Below, piece after piece: positions 9,288 to 19,061 of a stretch of 64,000 bases of DNA. Made by a program: the position numbers and the translations under genes. A model generated the notes under the pieces. It was not told the DNA's origin, ran no database searches, and saw only the letters and a program-made list of their open reading frames with translations. Within the stretch, counting starts at the first letter, position 1, and the number at the start of each line of letters is the position of its first letter. Origin of the DNA: Farysia itapuensis (lineage: Eukaryota; Basidiomycota; Ustilaginomycetes; Ustilaginales; Ustilaginaceae); assembly GCA_023212645.1 (NCBI GenBank), contig JALBYC010000007.1, forward strand, positions 62,001-126,000, written 5' to 3'.

Positions 9288-12254
9288 ATGAGGTTATCTT
9301 CAGCGGTCTTGGTGCTCCTCGGCAGTGCTGCTGTCATCGCATCTGACCATGAAGCAGACGGTCTGTCACCGCGGGACGACGTCTCAGACTCGCAACTGTA
9401 CAGGCGTTTGCCCCCTTCACAGTACCCTTGGGCGAATCAAAAGCGTTCCGTGCCATTGCCGGCCAAACGATCCTACGATACACACCACTACTACGTCGTC
9501 GAAGTGAATCCAAGCCGTAGTCAGGGTGTTGATCCTGTCGATGTTGCCCATGCGCTTGGTGCAGAGTTTGTAGAAAGAGCAGGCGAGCTGCAGCGTCACT
9601 GGTTGATACGCTCCGAAAAGCCCATCCCAAGACTCGAAGCTCTGGACAAGCGTGCAGACTCACGGCCAGACGTGCCCGAACATCTGGATCCCATCCTCAC
9701 CAAGTGGTTCCACATTCAGCAATCTGCGCGCCAGTCTAGCTTCACCACACAGTATATATTGAGCAAACGACATCACACTGCAGCACTTTCCATCAAAGGT
9801 GTCGAACGCCAACACGTACGTCGGCGACACAAACGCAATGTCATTTACAATCCGCATGAGATGCCACATCTCTACCCCGAGATTCGAGAGCCGCTGCCTG
9901 GGCCAGAAGCTCTCCCGTATCCGTCACCCGTCGCACGGCCCCCCATGATCCCTTCGGTCAAGACGGCGGACATGGTCGGCACCTTTGGCATTAAAGACCC
10001 CATCTTCACCAATCAGTGGCATTTGGCCAACGATCGTCGATTGGGTTACGACCTGAACATCTCTGACGTGTGGGGTCAGAAGATACTGGGAGACGGCGTC
10101 AATGTGTGTCTCATCGACGATGGTCTCGACATGCACAGCCCAGACCTCAAAGACAATTTCTTTGCTGCAGGCAGCTACGACTTTAACTCCCACACTGCTT
10201 TGCCCGAGCCGAGAGAATCGGATGATCAGCACGGCACTCGATGTGCCGGCGAGATCGCTGCCGTCAAGAACGACGTCTGCGGAGTCGGCGTAGCACATCA
10301 CGCCAAAGTAGCGGGAGTACGCATCCTCTCTGGTCCCATTTCTGATGTTGATGAGGCAGCGTCGCTCAACTATGCGTACCAGGACAACCACATTTACAGC
10401 TGCAGTTGGGGTCCGCCAGACGACGGTCGTAGTATGGATGCGCCCAAAGGTCTCATTGCCAAAGCCATGCTCAACGGCGTGCAAAACGGCCGAGACGGCA
10501 AGGGCAGCGTCTTTGTCTTTGCTGGCGGCAACGGAGGTGCATCAGACGACCAGTGCAACTTTGACGGCTATACGAACTCGATCTACTCGATGACCATCGC
10601 AGCGGTAGACCGGGAAGGAAAACACCCGTACTACTCGGAAATGTGTTCTGCCATCATTGCCACCAGCTGGAGCTCTGGCAGCGGCGACCATATCCATACC
10701 ACAGATGTAGCGTGGAACGGCGTGAACCGGTGCACCTCATCGCACGGCGGTACGAGTGCGGCTGCTCCGTTGGCTGCCGGAGTCGTCGCGCTCGCGCTTA
10801 GCGTACGACCCGACCTGACGTGGCGAGATGTTCAGCACGTCTGTGTGCACAGTGCCGTCATGATCAACCCTGACGACCCGGACTGGCAGAAAACACAGGC
10901 CGGTCGCCACTTTAACCACAAGTACGGCTACGGTCTCATTGACGCCTACCAATTTGTAGAACAAGCGAAAAGACATACCCTCGTCAAGCCGCAGGCATGG
11001 TACACGACGCCCAACGTCACTCTACCTGCTACGCAGACTCTCATTACCGACTCTGGCTCCTCGTCGTCCATCACCATCACTGCGGACGACCTCAAAAACG
11101 CCAACTTGGAGTCGCTCGAGCATGTGACTGTTCAAGTCTGGATCACGCATTCGCGTCGCGGAGATGTGAATGTCGAGCTGCTTTCGCCGCATGGCACCAA
11201 GTCGGCACTGGCACGCGCGCGTCGCTACGATGACGCTACCACCGGCTTCCCAGGTTGGTCATTCATGACTCTCAAGCACTGGGATGAATCACCGGTGGGT
11301 GAGTGGAAGATCCGTGTGTTCGACACCGCACATCCAGACAATGTCGGCAACTTTTACGCCTGGAGCGTCACACTCTGGGGCGCCAGTATTGACCCAGCTA
11401 AAGCAGTTCCTTGGAACTTCCCCGAAGACTCTGTCGAGTACCACGAGACCCTGGCCGCAGCCCCTCATTCGACCGCAGTCAAAATTCAGCCGACGTACAC
11501 TTCTTCCGCGCAGCTGAAAAAGCCCACGGACCACCTGCCTGCCGATCACGGCAGTGCGCCCGGCGAGTCGCATGTCGATTTCAGCAATTCCAACGGCGAC
11601 AAGGTCCAGCCGCCGGAAGCCGACACTGGCTACATTTCCGGGCTCAAGAAGAACAGCACGTGGGTGATTGTGGCTGGTGGACTGGTGATTATCTTTGCCG
11701 GGTCGCTTGCAGCGTTCTTTGTCATGCGACGGCGCAAGATGCGGTCCGGTGGGGATGGTGGTAACGGAGGCAGGGGTAGGGGCGGGGAGTATGAGTTCCT
11801 GGCCGCAGACGAGGAAGTCGCTATGGGCGATTTGGACCGGGGCCGGGGTGGACGAGGTTCGGGTCGAACTGGGGAGAAATCACGACGGACAAAAGAGCTG
11901 TACGATGCATTTGCCGATGACGGTTCGGACCTAGACGACGAGTACGAGGATGGAAGCGGTGGGCAGGAGCAACGCAAGCTGTTGATCGGTGCCTCTGCGC
12001 CTGCGGGGGAGCAACCGTATCGTGATCAGGTAGAGGACGATGAAAACGATGGCGACAGACGCTTCGCCCTGCACGCTGACGAGGACGACGACGACGACGA
12101 TGAAGCCGACGAAACAGCGCGCCTCCCCCGCCAACACGAAGACACACCCGCCGCCACCGCCTCCGCGTCAGGTTCCGGCTCAGCAGGCTCCCTTGCCGAC
12201 GGAAGCTGGCAAGACGCAGCCGACGTCGACGACGAACACCCGTCCCGATCCTGA
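9288..12254 (+). CDS. KEX2: Kexin, subtilisin-like proprotein convertase
   Basis: This 988-residue protein is the trans-Golgi protease that cuts secretory precursors after Lys-Arg. It begins with a short hydrophobic signal peptide (LSSAVLVLLGSAAVIAS). The propeptide ends at RRRHKR, with probable self-cleavage after Arg183. The S8B catalytic domain shows IDDGLD (Asp277), HGTRCAGE (His315), the oxyanion Asn415 in GGNGG, and Ser490 in GGTSAAAP. A P-domain follows at about 600-700 (VWITHSRRGDVNVELLSPHG). A single membrane helix (about 790-815, ending FFVMRRRK) leads to a cytosolic tail of about 170 residues with a YEFL tyrosine motif and several Asp/Glu clusters, features that recycle convertases between the TGN and endosomes. 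I chose the ATG at 9288 because it starts the signal peptide. The propeptide contains further KR pairs. Convergent with the aquaporin gene. Confidence 0.97.
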   Translation: MRLSSAVLVLLGSAAVIASDHEADGLSPRDDVSDSQLYRRLPPSQYPWANQKRSVPLPAKRSYDTHHYYVVEVNPSRSQGVDPVDVAHALGAEFVERAGELQRHWLIRSEKPIPRLEALDKRADSRPDVPEHLDPILTKWFHIQQSARQSSFTTQYILSKRHHTAALSIKGVERQHVRRRHKRNVIYNPHEMPHLYPEIREPLPGPEALPYPSPVARPPMIPSVKTADMVGTFGIKDPIFTNQWHLANDRRLGYDLNISDVWGQKILGDGVNVCLIDDGLDMHSPDLKDNFFAAGSYDFNSHTALPEPRESDDQHGTRCAGEIAAVKNDVCGVGVAHHAKVAGVRILSGPISDVDEAASLNYAYQDNHIYSCSWGPPDDGRSMDAPKGLIAKAMLNGVQNGRDGKGSVFVFAGGNGGASDDQCNFDGYTNSIYSMTIAAVDREGKHPYYSEMCSAIIATSWSSGSGDHIHTTDVAWNGVNRCTSSHGGTSAAAPLAAGVVALALSVRPDLTWRDVQHVCVHSAVMINPDDPDWQKTQAGRHFNHKYGYGLIDAYQFVEQAKRHTLVKPQAWYTTPNVTLPATQTLITDSGSSSSITITADDLKNANLESLEHVTVQVWITHSRRGDVNVELLSPHGTKSALARARRYDDATTGFPGWSFMTLKHWDESPVGEWKIRVFDTAHPDNVGNFYAWSVTLWGASIDPAKAVPWNFPEDSVEYHETLAAAPHSTAVKIQPTYTSSAQLKKPTDHLPADHGSAPGESHVDFSNSNGDKVQPPEADTGYISGLKKNSTWVIVAGGLVIIFAGSLAAFFVMRRRKMRSGGDGGNGGRGRGGEYEFLAADEEVAMGDLDRGRGGRGSGRTGEKSRRTKELYDAFADDGSDLDDEYEDGSGGQEQRKLLIGASAPAGEQPYRDQVEDDENDGDRRFALHADEDDDDDDEADETARLPRQHEDTPAATASASGSGSAGSLADGSWQDAADVDDEHPSRS

Positions 12255-12586
12255 AATCTTCTCCACCTCTCACGCGTAAAAACCGGAAAGGAGCCAAAGG
12301 ACGATTCACCCCAACACATGCCATAGCCATACACTAAAAACGCAATCATTACAGCAACAAGTAGTAAAAGCCTCGCCAGGGAGCGACGCCTTCCCAAAAG
12401 AAATAAGAGCTTGTGCCAGAGAGAGGTATCCGTATCGCGTGAGGCTTACGCCGCGATCGTGAGCGTCACAAAGATGAATTGTGGAAGAAGGTGTGGGGTT
12501 AGCAAAGTTACAAAAAGCAGATGCGGAACTTAATTTTGGTGGGGTAGTGGGTGGTGGTGGCTGGCGTGTGGGAAAGAGAGAGAGGT
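12255..12586. other. Convergent 3' region, KEX2 / aquaporin
   Basis: 332 bp between two facing stop codons, presumably both 3' UTRs and terminators. Short G-rich stretches occur at 12537-12575. I see no gene here. Confidence 0.5.
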
Positions 12587-14011
12587 TTAGGCGACATCGT
12601 TGCCGACTTCGCCGGAACCGAGGTTGATAGCTGCGGCGGATTGTTCGTCCTGTCTGGCTTTCTTTACTTGGCCCGCGGGCGAAAGGTGACCCTCCTTATC
12701 ACGCCCTGAAGCGTTGAACTTAGGCTGACCATTGTCCAGAGTTGCGCCGTTACTGCTGCTGCTAGGCGCATTGTCCTGAGTTACAAAGTGGAAATCGGCA
12801 GCCTCCATGGTTTCAAGTACGCCGACAACGTTACCGTACGCATCACGAAACACTTGCCTCGCTTCATCCGAGTCTTGGCCAACATTGACCGATTCATACT
12901 GAAAGTACTTGAGACCGGTGTAGAACCCGGCTGTGAAAACAGCGGCGGCGTAAGGAGCAATCCAGTAGATCCAGTGGTACGATTCGAATGTGCCGAGCAC
13001 GACGTCCGGTCCGAACGAACGCGCCGGGTTGAGCGATCCGCCTGTGTAGTTGGTACCAAACAGCTCGGCGATAAACAGCGCCAGTCCAATGCCCACGGGT
13101 GCGAGAAACGTGCCGCGGTGTTTCTCAGCTGCCAGCATAAAGATGGCGAAGATCAGCTGGGCTGTAAGGAAGAACTCGAGCCAGAAACCCTGAGCGACCG
13201 AGATTCCGCTTGACAGAGTTGTGCGAGCGTTGATCGGACCTGGGATCAAGCCATCGCACAACGCTGCTGCAGCGATAGCACCGAGAATCTGGGCAATGGT
13301 GAGATGGATCAACTGGAAAAAGCCGAGCGTGCCTGTGAGGAACAATGCAAGTGTGACAGCCGGGTTGAACAGCCCACCGGAGACACGGTAGAATGTCCAA
13401 GCGTTCACAGCGAGGGAGAAGCCAAATCCGAGGGACGAGTAGAGCAACGCCGAGGTATCCGGTGGAGCGTTTTGCGAAAGCGAGGACTGATTGCCCGAAC
13501 CCTGAGTTGCACTTCTAGCATTGGACGCTTCGGTTGCAATACCAAAGGAGAAGAAGAGGAAAAGGACGGTGCCTACAAATTCGCTGACGAAAGCGACAAG
13601 ATTGTTTTTGATCTCGAGGCGGCGCTTGAGGGCGGCACGGTAGTGGTGTCTGTGCTTGTGATCTCCTTCGTCGACCTTCATAAATGCGGGGAGTTGTTGT
13701 TCGATGCGTATGCTTTCTGGCCGTTCGACGAGAGCCGGTGGTTCTCCTTCTGTTGCGCCGTCACCGAAGGAGAAGATGGAGGGTTGGGTGATCATCTGCT
13801 GGACGGGGGCGTCACCGTGCGGGACGGGAGCACCGGTCGGTGCAGTAGCAAGTCCGCCATCTGTGGACGTTACCCCTGTATGGCCTTGGTCACCAGCGTG
13901 TCCCGTGTTCTCCTGATGGGCAGCAGAAGCATTGCCGCCATCTGTGCCTGGATATACACCCGTTCCAGCAGCTGGCGCCGCCGAGCGAGAACCTGTTTCC
14001 TGCATCTCCAT
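12587..14011 (-). CDS. Aquaporin (MIP family) with long cytosolic termini
   Basis: This 474-residue water/solute channel has six hydrophobic helices and two half-helix loops, GGLFNPAVT and GGSLNPARSFGP. NPARSFGP is the orthodox-aquaporin form rather than the NPARD form of most glycerol facilitators. Aligning by hand on the NPA asparagines with human AQP1, the aromatic/arginine filter positions read Phe (20 before the first NPA), Glu (12 before the second, where AQP1 has His180), Gly (where AQP1 has Cys189) and the conserved Arg. About 110 N-terminal residues (Gly/Thr/Ala-rich) and about 95 C-terminal residues are hydrophilic and could regulate gating. I take the ATG at 14011 (MEMQETGSRS); another in-frame ATG lies two codons in. 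Substrate specificity cannot be fixed from sequence. Confidence 0.9.
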   Translation of the reverse strand: MEMQETGSRSAAPAAGTGVYPGTDGGNASAAHQENTGHAGDQGHTGVTSTDGGLATAPTGAPVPHGDAPVQQMITQPSIFSFGDGATEGEPPALVERPESIRIEQQLPAFMKVDEGDHKHRHHYRAALKRRLEIKNNLVAFVSEFVGTVLFLFFSFGIATEASNARSATQGSGNQSSLSQNAPPDTSALLYSSLGFGFSLAVNAWTFYRVSGGLFNPAVTLALFLTGTLGFFQLIHLTIAQILGAIAAAALCDGLIPGPINARTTLSSGISVAQGFWLEFFLTAQLIFAIFMLAAEKHRGTFLAPVGIGLALFIAELFGTNYTGGSLNPARSFGPDVVLGTFESYHWIYWIAPYAAAVFTAGFYTGLKYFQYESVNVGQDSDEARQVFRDAYGNVVGVLETMEAADFHFVTQDNAPSSSSNGATLDNGQPKFNASGRDKEGHLSPAGQVKKARQDEQSAAAINLGSGEVGNDVA

Positions 14012-14495
14012 ACTTGCACACAGTATCAAAGGAAGTGGTAGGTACGGGAAGGGAAGGAGGACATTACCTCACACCACCCCGAGGAAAGCGGCATGAAAAA
14101 TTTCTCCGACAGCAGGAGCGGTCTCGACTGGCAATCTCTACATGTGGGGCGGCGAGCGCGAGCGATGGGCGACGTCTCCAAGTTCCCACCGGCCACACTG
14201 ATTAGATCGCGAAGCGTATGAATGAGCCCGCGCATCACCACCCACGGCAAACTTGGACAGCTTTTCTGCATTTGGCCCGCAGCGAAATTGCATTTTACGT
14301 CACCGCGTCGAGCAAATAAAAATACGTGAAATCGAGGAAATTCTCCGCGCGTGTCCGCCCGCGTACCCACTGTCTCGGGTAGGGCAAAAAGCGCAAGAAA
14401 CTTTAACGTCAAGCTGCAAACACAAAAGAGTATATCCCGTTTTTCTAAATATAGCATTCGTGGATGTGTGTGTGCATGGGAGAGCCGATCGATGT
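14012..14495. other. Intergenic, aquaporin promoter and CFT2 3' end
   Basis: 484 bp between two minus-strand genes. Short frames on both strands lack any coding character. I found no tRNA-like cloverleaf, repeat or recognisable regulatory motif. Confidence 0.45.
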
Positions 14496-17400
14496 TCATT
14501 GCTGTCCCGCGACGCGAGCATGCAAACCATAAACCGCATTGCGAACGTTTTTAAACGATCTAGTGACGTTTCCTTCAATGACGATGCGGCCCCGCGAATG
14601 TTTTTGGATCGTCACTGCGTCGGTGCCGGTGCTCGGAGCGCAGACCAGCATGCCCTCACCGGCAAACTCGGCTGGCAGTCGGTAGTTCGGTCCGCCTAGT
14701 GCTGATTTAAGCGTCGACAGTTTCAAGTCGCCGATAAAGAGCGTTGGCGAGACCGCGACTGAAGCGCGCATGCCGGGCTGCAATCGAAGAGCCACTGTGC
14801 CAGGTGTGAGTCCAGCGGCCGGCGCTGATTCGTCTTGATCCTCTTCTGAGTTTTGGTCAGGAGCTTGACCCAGTTCGGCACGGAGGACGCCCGAGGAAGC
14901 GAGCTCGACAATGGTACTGTCTACAGCAGGAACACCCTCCTCTCCCTCAACATCGTTCAATGGTCTGGCAGCTTCCATGTCGCTTTCGAGGGTGGGAATG
15001 GCACTGCTCTCCGCACTGGCACGGATCATTGCTTTGACATGAGCCACTTCGTACTCTTCAAATCGACTTAGCTGCAGCGTCGCCAGCAAAGACTCGCCCA
15101 GATGCACCGTGTATGAGTTGGTGATTTCGCCAATTTGCGTCATCTGCATCCAGCCAGGGCTGAAAGTCTCGTTCGTGAGACTCTTGATGGCGGAGAGCGC
15201 GGTCTCCATGTCGGCACGCGTGGGTTCGTCGGCGTTGACCATGATCAAGCGACGCGGATGAAGCTGAGGAATGAGCGTCTTGAGTGCGCGTCCATCGTTA
15301 AGCCCAGTCATTTCGACAAAGGCAAGCTTGCATTGGACGGTGAGTGCGACCTGTTCTGTGACATATTTCGACGGCACAGCTTTGGCCTCTGCTTCCAGAG
15401 CGGCTGCTACGGCAGCTGCCTTTCTCTGTCTGGCATCGGCGCTATCACCGTCTTTTCCATCTTCTTCCCCTTCTTGCGCCGCTTCGAGTTGTCGTCGCCG
15501 ACTGAGCCACCGGCCGACGTCAATCACCTCTCCATATCCATCCACCATGCGCTTGCGTTCGACAACCGGAAACAGACGGAACCTTGCACCCAGTCCATAC
15601 GGACCTTCTTGTCCGCCCTTTGAGCCAAAGAAGGAAGTAGCACGACTGGCGTTGCCTTTGAGGTAAATGTCGTACGAGAGCTGGTTGGTGTCTGCTCCTC
15701 CCGCAGCTTGACCGTCCCGAGCACCGCCCGCGCCGGGACCTTCGTCGAATGCGACTGCATGTGGTCGCTTGCGTATCAAACTCCCTGGCTCTGTCACACC
15801 TCCGCCGTTTGCTGTGGCAACATCGTACATATCCTCCGCCTCGTCGTCGTCGTCGGAATCCGATCCGGAAGAGTCATCTTCATCGGCTTCGAGACGTCTC
15901 CGAGAACGTGCTAGCATAGCTCGCTGCTGTGCCAATCGATCACGCTCGGCCTGCTCGGCCTCGAGGTGGGCACGAAGCTCCTCGCCCTCCAGCGGGACCT
16001 TGCACTTGACCTCGTAGTCCAAGCGTGCACCGGCACTGACAGTCGCGCCAAGCGTTCCATTGACCCAGGAGAAACCTTTGCTCTGATTTCCGTTCCACAT
16101 GTTCCACAATTGGCGACACAGAGAGGTGGGTTCACCACGAGATATGAGCACGACAACGTCGTTGGGGTTTCCAGCGAATCTGGACAGAAGTCGGCGCGAT
16201 GGTCCGTGTGTCATGGACGGCGGAACAGCCAGCACCACTTTAGCTTGGTCGTGCGGCACGGCTTCATCCAGAGCCTGCAAAGAGGCAAACACTTTGACGT
16301 ACTTGAAGTCCAGAGGTGAAGACGGTTGAGCAGTTTTATTAAACTTGCCTCTTTGTGCCGCAGATGCTGCGGCAGACTGCTTATCCTGATCGGCTTCGAT
16401 GGTTTCGCTGGCCTTGGTCGCCCATTCCCTTGTCATCCATTCCATATATGTTCTGGATCTCTCCATCACTTCTTTCCCCGTTTTGCTGACCAGGCAGAGT
16501 GGAAAGCGGGCATGTGGATAGGCATACGCCCAGTGCTGGTCCAGCAGCACGAGCAGTTCCAACAATCTCGCCGAAGCATCGATGGGAAACAGGACCGAAT
16601 TGCCACCCTGGATGGTTGTATGCACCAGGTCTAGCAGGGCAGCGTCTCGATCCTTTCTGCGTGTGTTTGTTACAAGACCTCTCTGTACTTCTGTGATGAG
16701 CAGATCTGGCCGTCGCACCGCATCCGACACTCCACCTGATCCGGGTGCGCCCGATGTTGCCGATGATGATAGAAGAATGGTGCCGTCAAGATGTCGCTCA
16801 CGATTGTGGTTCCAATCGAGCGCAATGACGACTGTACCAGAGGTGGGACTTCGAATCTTCCAGATGGCGCCTCCAAGGGAATGTCCGGCGTTGTACGCTG
16901 TCAGGGTGAGACTTGCGCACTTGCCCTCGAGATGGGTAGGTTGCATATACCGAACGACTTTGACTGCCTCAAACGCTTCTTCCACTTCCTCTGGTGTTGG
17001 AAGACATCGTCGACTTGTGGACGACTTCTTGCTTTCTTCCTCAATGTCAATCTCGCTGCGCCAAGTCTGAATGGCTTCCAGAACGGTCAATTTGCCCATG
17101 CTTTGCACTGGCATAGTAGCGTAGACGAGAGAGCGCAGACCGAGATGAGCATATGCATACGCGTACAGACCCAAGTGATCCAGAGACGAGTGAGACAACA
17201 AGACAAGATCGATGGTTGGGGCCAATTCTTTCAGCATTGTGTCGAGAGGTGCAGATCGCAGCTTGTTGACATCGAGCTCAGGCGGCTGTCCCTGGCGTTG
17301 CTGAGCCATGTTGGAAGACTCTGGTTCGTCAGTCTCGACCTTCTCGGCTGCCTTGTCACCTCCTTGCGTAATCTCTGTGATCCCGGTGAAGAGAAAGTCT

Positions 17401-17561
17401 TCGGGCGAACCGCAGTCGATGAGGACACGAACGTCGTCCATTTGGAGCAAGTAGGCGAGCGCTTTGGGCTGCTCGACCTCTGCGGCTCCATCTTCGACCT
17501 TGGCATGAGCTGATCCCTGCGCCGGTGCGTACGGCACTGACAGGGGCAGAAAGGTGATCAT
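14496..17561 (-). CDS. CFT2: Cft2/CPSF100, cleavage and polyadenylation factor subunit
   Basis: This 1021-residue protein belongs to the metallo-beta-lactamase/beta-CASP family in the mRNA 3'-end processing complex. The N-terminus (MITFLPLSVP, then LLQMDDVRVLIDCGSPEDF) is typical. The site that is HxHxDH in the active nuclease CPSF73/Ysh1 is here HSSLDH (about residues 124-129), so metal ligands are lost, as known for CPSF100, making it a structural partner. The beta-CASP region follows (YMEWMTREWA near 390). A strongly acidic insert (DSDDDDEAEDMYD, near 600) interrupts it before a C-terminal conserved block (KCKLAFVEMTGLNDGRAL, LIMVNADEPTRAD). It shares a 171-bp divergent promoter with CHS5. 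No intron is evident. Confidence 0.93.
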   Translation of the reverse strand: MITFLPLSVPYAPAQGSAHAKVEDGAAEVEQPKALAYLLQMDDVRVLIDCGSPEDFLFTGITEITQGGDKAAEKVETDEPESSNMAQQRQGQPPELDVNKLRSAPLDTMLKELAPTIDLVLLSHSSLDHLGLYAYAYAHLGLRSLVYATMPVQSMGKLTVLEAIQTWRSEIDIEEESKKSSTSRRCLPTPEEVEEAFEAVKVVRYMQPTHLEGKCASLTLTAYNAGHSLGGAIWKIRSPTSGTVVIALDWNHNRERHLDGTILLSSSATSGAPGSGGVSDAVRRPDLLITEVQRGLVTNTRRKDRDAALLDLVHTTIQGGNSVLFPIDASARLLELLVLLDQHWAYAYPHARFPLCLVSKTGKEVMERSRTYMEWMTREWATKASETIEADQDKQSAAASAAQRGKFNKTAQPSSPLDFKYVKVFASLQALDEAVPHDQAKVVLAVPPSMTHGPSRRLLSRFAGNPNDVVVLISRGEPTSLCRQLWNMWNGNQSKGFSWVNGTLGATVSAGARLDYEVKCKVPLEGEELRAHLEAEQAERDRLAQQRAMLARSRRRLEADEDDSSGSDSDDDDEAEDMYDVATANGGGVTEPGSLIRKRPHAVAFDEGPGAGGARDGQAAGGADTNQLSYDIYLKGNASRATSFFGSKGGQEGPYGLGARFRLFPVVERKRMVDGYGEVIDVGRWLSRRRQLEAAQEGEEDGKDGDSADARQRKAAAVAAALEAEAKAVPSKYVTEQVALTVQCKLAFVEMTGLNDGRALKTLIPQLHPRRLIMVNADEPTRADMETALSAIKSLTNETFSPGWMQMTQIGEITNSYTVHLGESLLATLQLSRFEEYEVAHVKAMIRASAESSAIPTLESDMEAARPLNDVEGEEGVPAVDSTIVELASSGVLRAELGQAPDQNSEEDQDESAPAAGLTPGTVALRLQPGMRASVAVSPTLFIGDLKLSTLKSALGGPNYRLPAEFAGEGMLVCAPSTGTDAVTIQKHSRGRIVIEGNVTRSFKNVRNAVYGLHARVAGQQ

Positions 17562-17732
17562 GCTGCCGTTGAGACGGATGAGAAGAACGTAGGCCGTTGG
17601 AGGTTGCAGTCAAATTAGTCAAATACATGGATCCCAAATTGTTAGACTTGGAACAACGCGTCCGTGCGTGGAAGAAAGGACAACAACACCTTGCTCTCCT
17701 CTGCCATCATCGTCTCTTCTTACCACGCCAGC

Positions 17733-19061
17733 ATGTCGGCACACTACGTGGGTCAGGTCGCGCCCAACTATGTGCACTCAACTATGCCGTCCGAAGGGTC
17801 AGACGACTCCTATACCTTTACCGTCGGAAAGCTGGATGCAGGAATGGCGATTCTGATTGGCGAGAAAGCATCGTTAATCGAGTTTCCCTCCTTACTCTTG
17901 CCTCCCGGTGTATCGTCCGGCAGCGTCGTCAATATACGCGTCCAACGCAATGACAAGCAGGAAGCGCGACAGAAGCAGGACTTTGATCAGCTTCAGGAAG
18001 ATATTCTGCACACCTTTGGGCAGCAATCCCCAAAGACACCCAATGTGCGGCTTCGTAATGTCACGCAAACCTCTGTCACGCTCGAATGGGACCGTCTCGT
18101 CCTTGCCACCGCCAGTCTTCTCTCACTCGATATCTACCGCAATGGTCAGCGTCTGGCTCCCATCCCAAATCCATTGCACAACACGTCCACTAAGCTCTCT
18201 GGGTTGGATGTCAATGCCGAGTACACATTCCATCTCGTTCTCAAGACCACAGCCGGCACGTTCTCATCACCAGTGATCAAGACACGCACACATACGATCA
18301 ACGACACGTCCGGAATCAGCGTTTGCTTTGGCCATGTTCAAGATCCCGAGGTGCTCACCGCTGCCAAGACGGCTCTGAGCAATATGAAGGCAAAGCACAG
18401 CGACCGAATCCAGATCGACACCACACACTACATCTGCACCGATCCCAAAACCCCAGGCGACAGCAGCGCCGCACCAGGCTCGCAGGGTCAGGCTTATACC
18501 AAAGCTATGCAGCTCAGTATTCCTGCCGTGCTGCCGCATTGGATCTTTGCATGTCACGATCAGAAAAAGATGGTCGGCATCTCGTCTTACTACCTAGACC
18601 AAGACCCACCCAACGCCTCTACCATTCGGGAGAGTATCAATCAAGTACTTGGCAGAACCTCAGCGCAAAAGCCTGCAGCAGAGCCAGAAACGTCTTCTTC
18701 GAACCGTGATTCTTCCCCACCGCCGCCACCACCGCCGCCGCACGAGAAGGAGAACGCGTCTGCTGCCAAAGACGTGGCCGCAGAAGTCGAGGAGCAGGAT
18801 CAGCCGCCCGTGTCTGTTCCCATCATTACAACGTCGGCGCCGGAAGACGAAGTGCTGGACACTGCAGAGCCAACATCAGCGATACCAGCGCCAAACCCGC
18901 CCCCACCGCAACTGATCATCACTCCGAGCGAGTCGGATGCCAACCTTGCTACACTCACAACCGGCGAAGAGGAGGACGACGATGAGGGCGAGATGACCGA
19001 TATCAGTCTCGGCGCTGCCACTCCCAACGACGCCGACGAAGCAGACACCCGCATTGTGTAA
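17733..19061 (+). CDS. CHS5: Chs5, exomer scaffold for chitin synthase export
   Basis: This 442-residue protein is the core of exomer, the coat-like complex that carries chitin synthases and other cargo from the TGN to the plasma membrane. The N-terminal dimerisation region (FTVGKLDAGMAILIGEKASLIEFP) is followed by a fibronectin III domain (VRLRNVTQTSVTLEWDRL) at about 105-195 and a BRCT domain (about 200-295, ISVCFGHVQ ... VLPHWIFACH). The tail after residue 310 is Pro/Glu-rich with a run of prolines, and is shorter than the Lys/Glu-rich tail of yeast Chs5 (about 670 residues in total). The start at 17733 (MSAHYVGQV) gives the conserved N-terminus; in-frame sequence upstream has no homology-like character. 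Divergent from CFT2, convergent with the F-box gene (114 bp). Confidence 0.93.
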   Translation: MSAHYVGQVAPNYVHSTMPSEGSDDSYTFTVGKLDAGMAILIGEKASLIEFPSLLLPPGVSSGSVVNIRVQRNDKQEARQKQDFDQLQEDILHTFGQQSPKTPNVRLRNVTQTSVTLEWDRLVLATASLLSLDIYRNGQRLAPIPNPLHNTSTKLSGLDVNAEYTFHLVLKTTAGTFSSPVIKTRTHTINDTSGISVCFGHVQDPEVLTAAKTALSNMKAKHSDRIQIDTTHYICTDPKTPGDSSAAPGSQGQAYTKAMQLSIPAVLPHWIFACHDQKKMVGISSYYLDQDPPNASTIRESINQVLGRTSAQKPAAEPETSSSNRDSSPPPPPPPPHEKENASAAKDVAAEVEEQDQPPVSVPIITTSAPEDEVLDTAEPTSAIPAPNPPPPQLIITPSESDANLATLTTGEEEDDDEGEMTDISLGAATPNDADEADTRIV

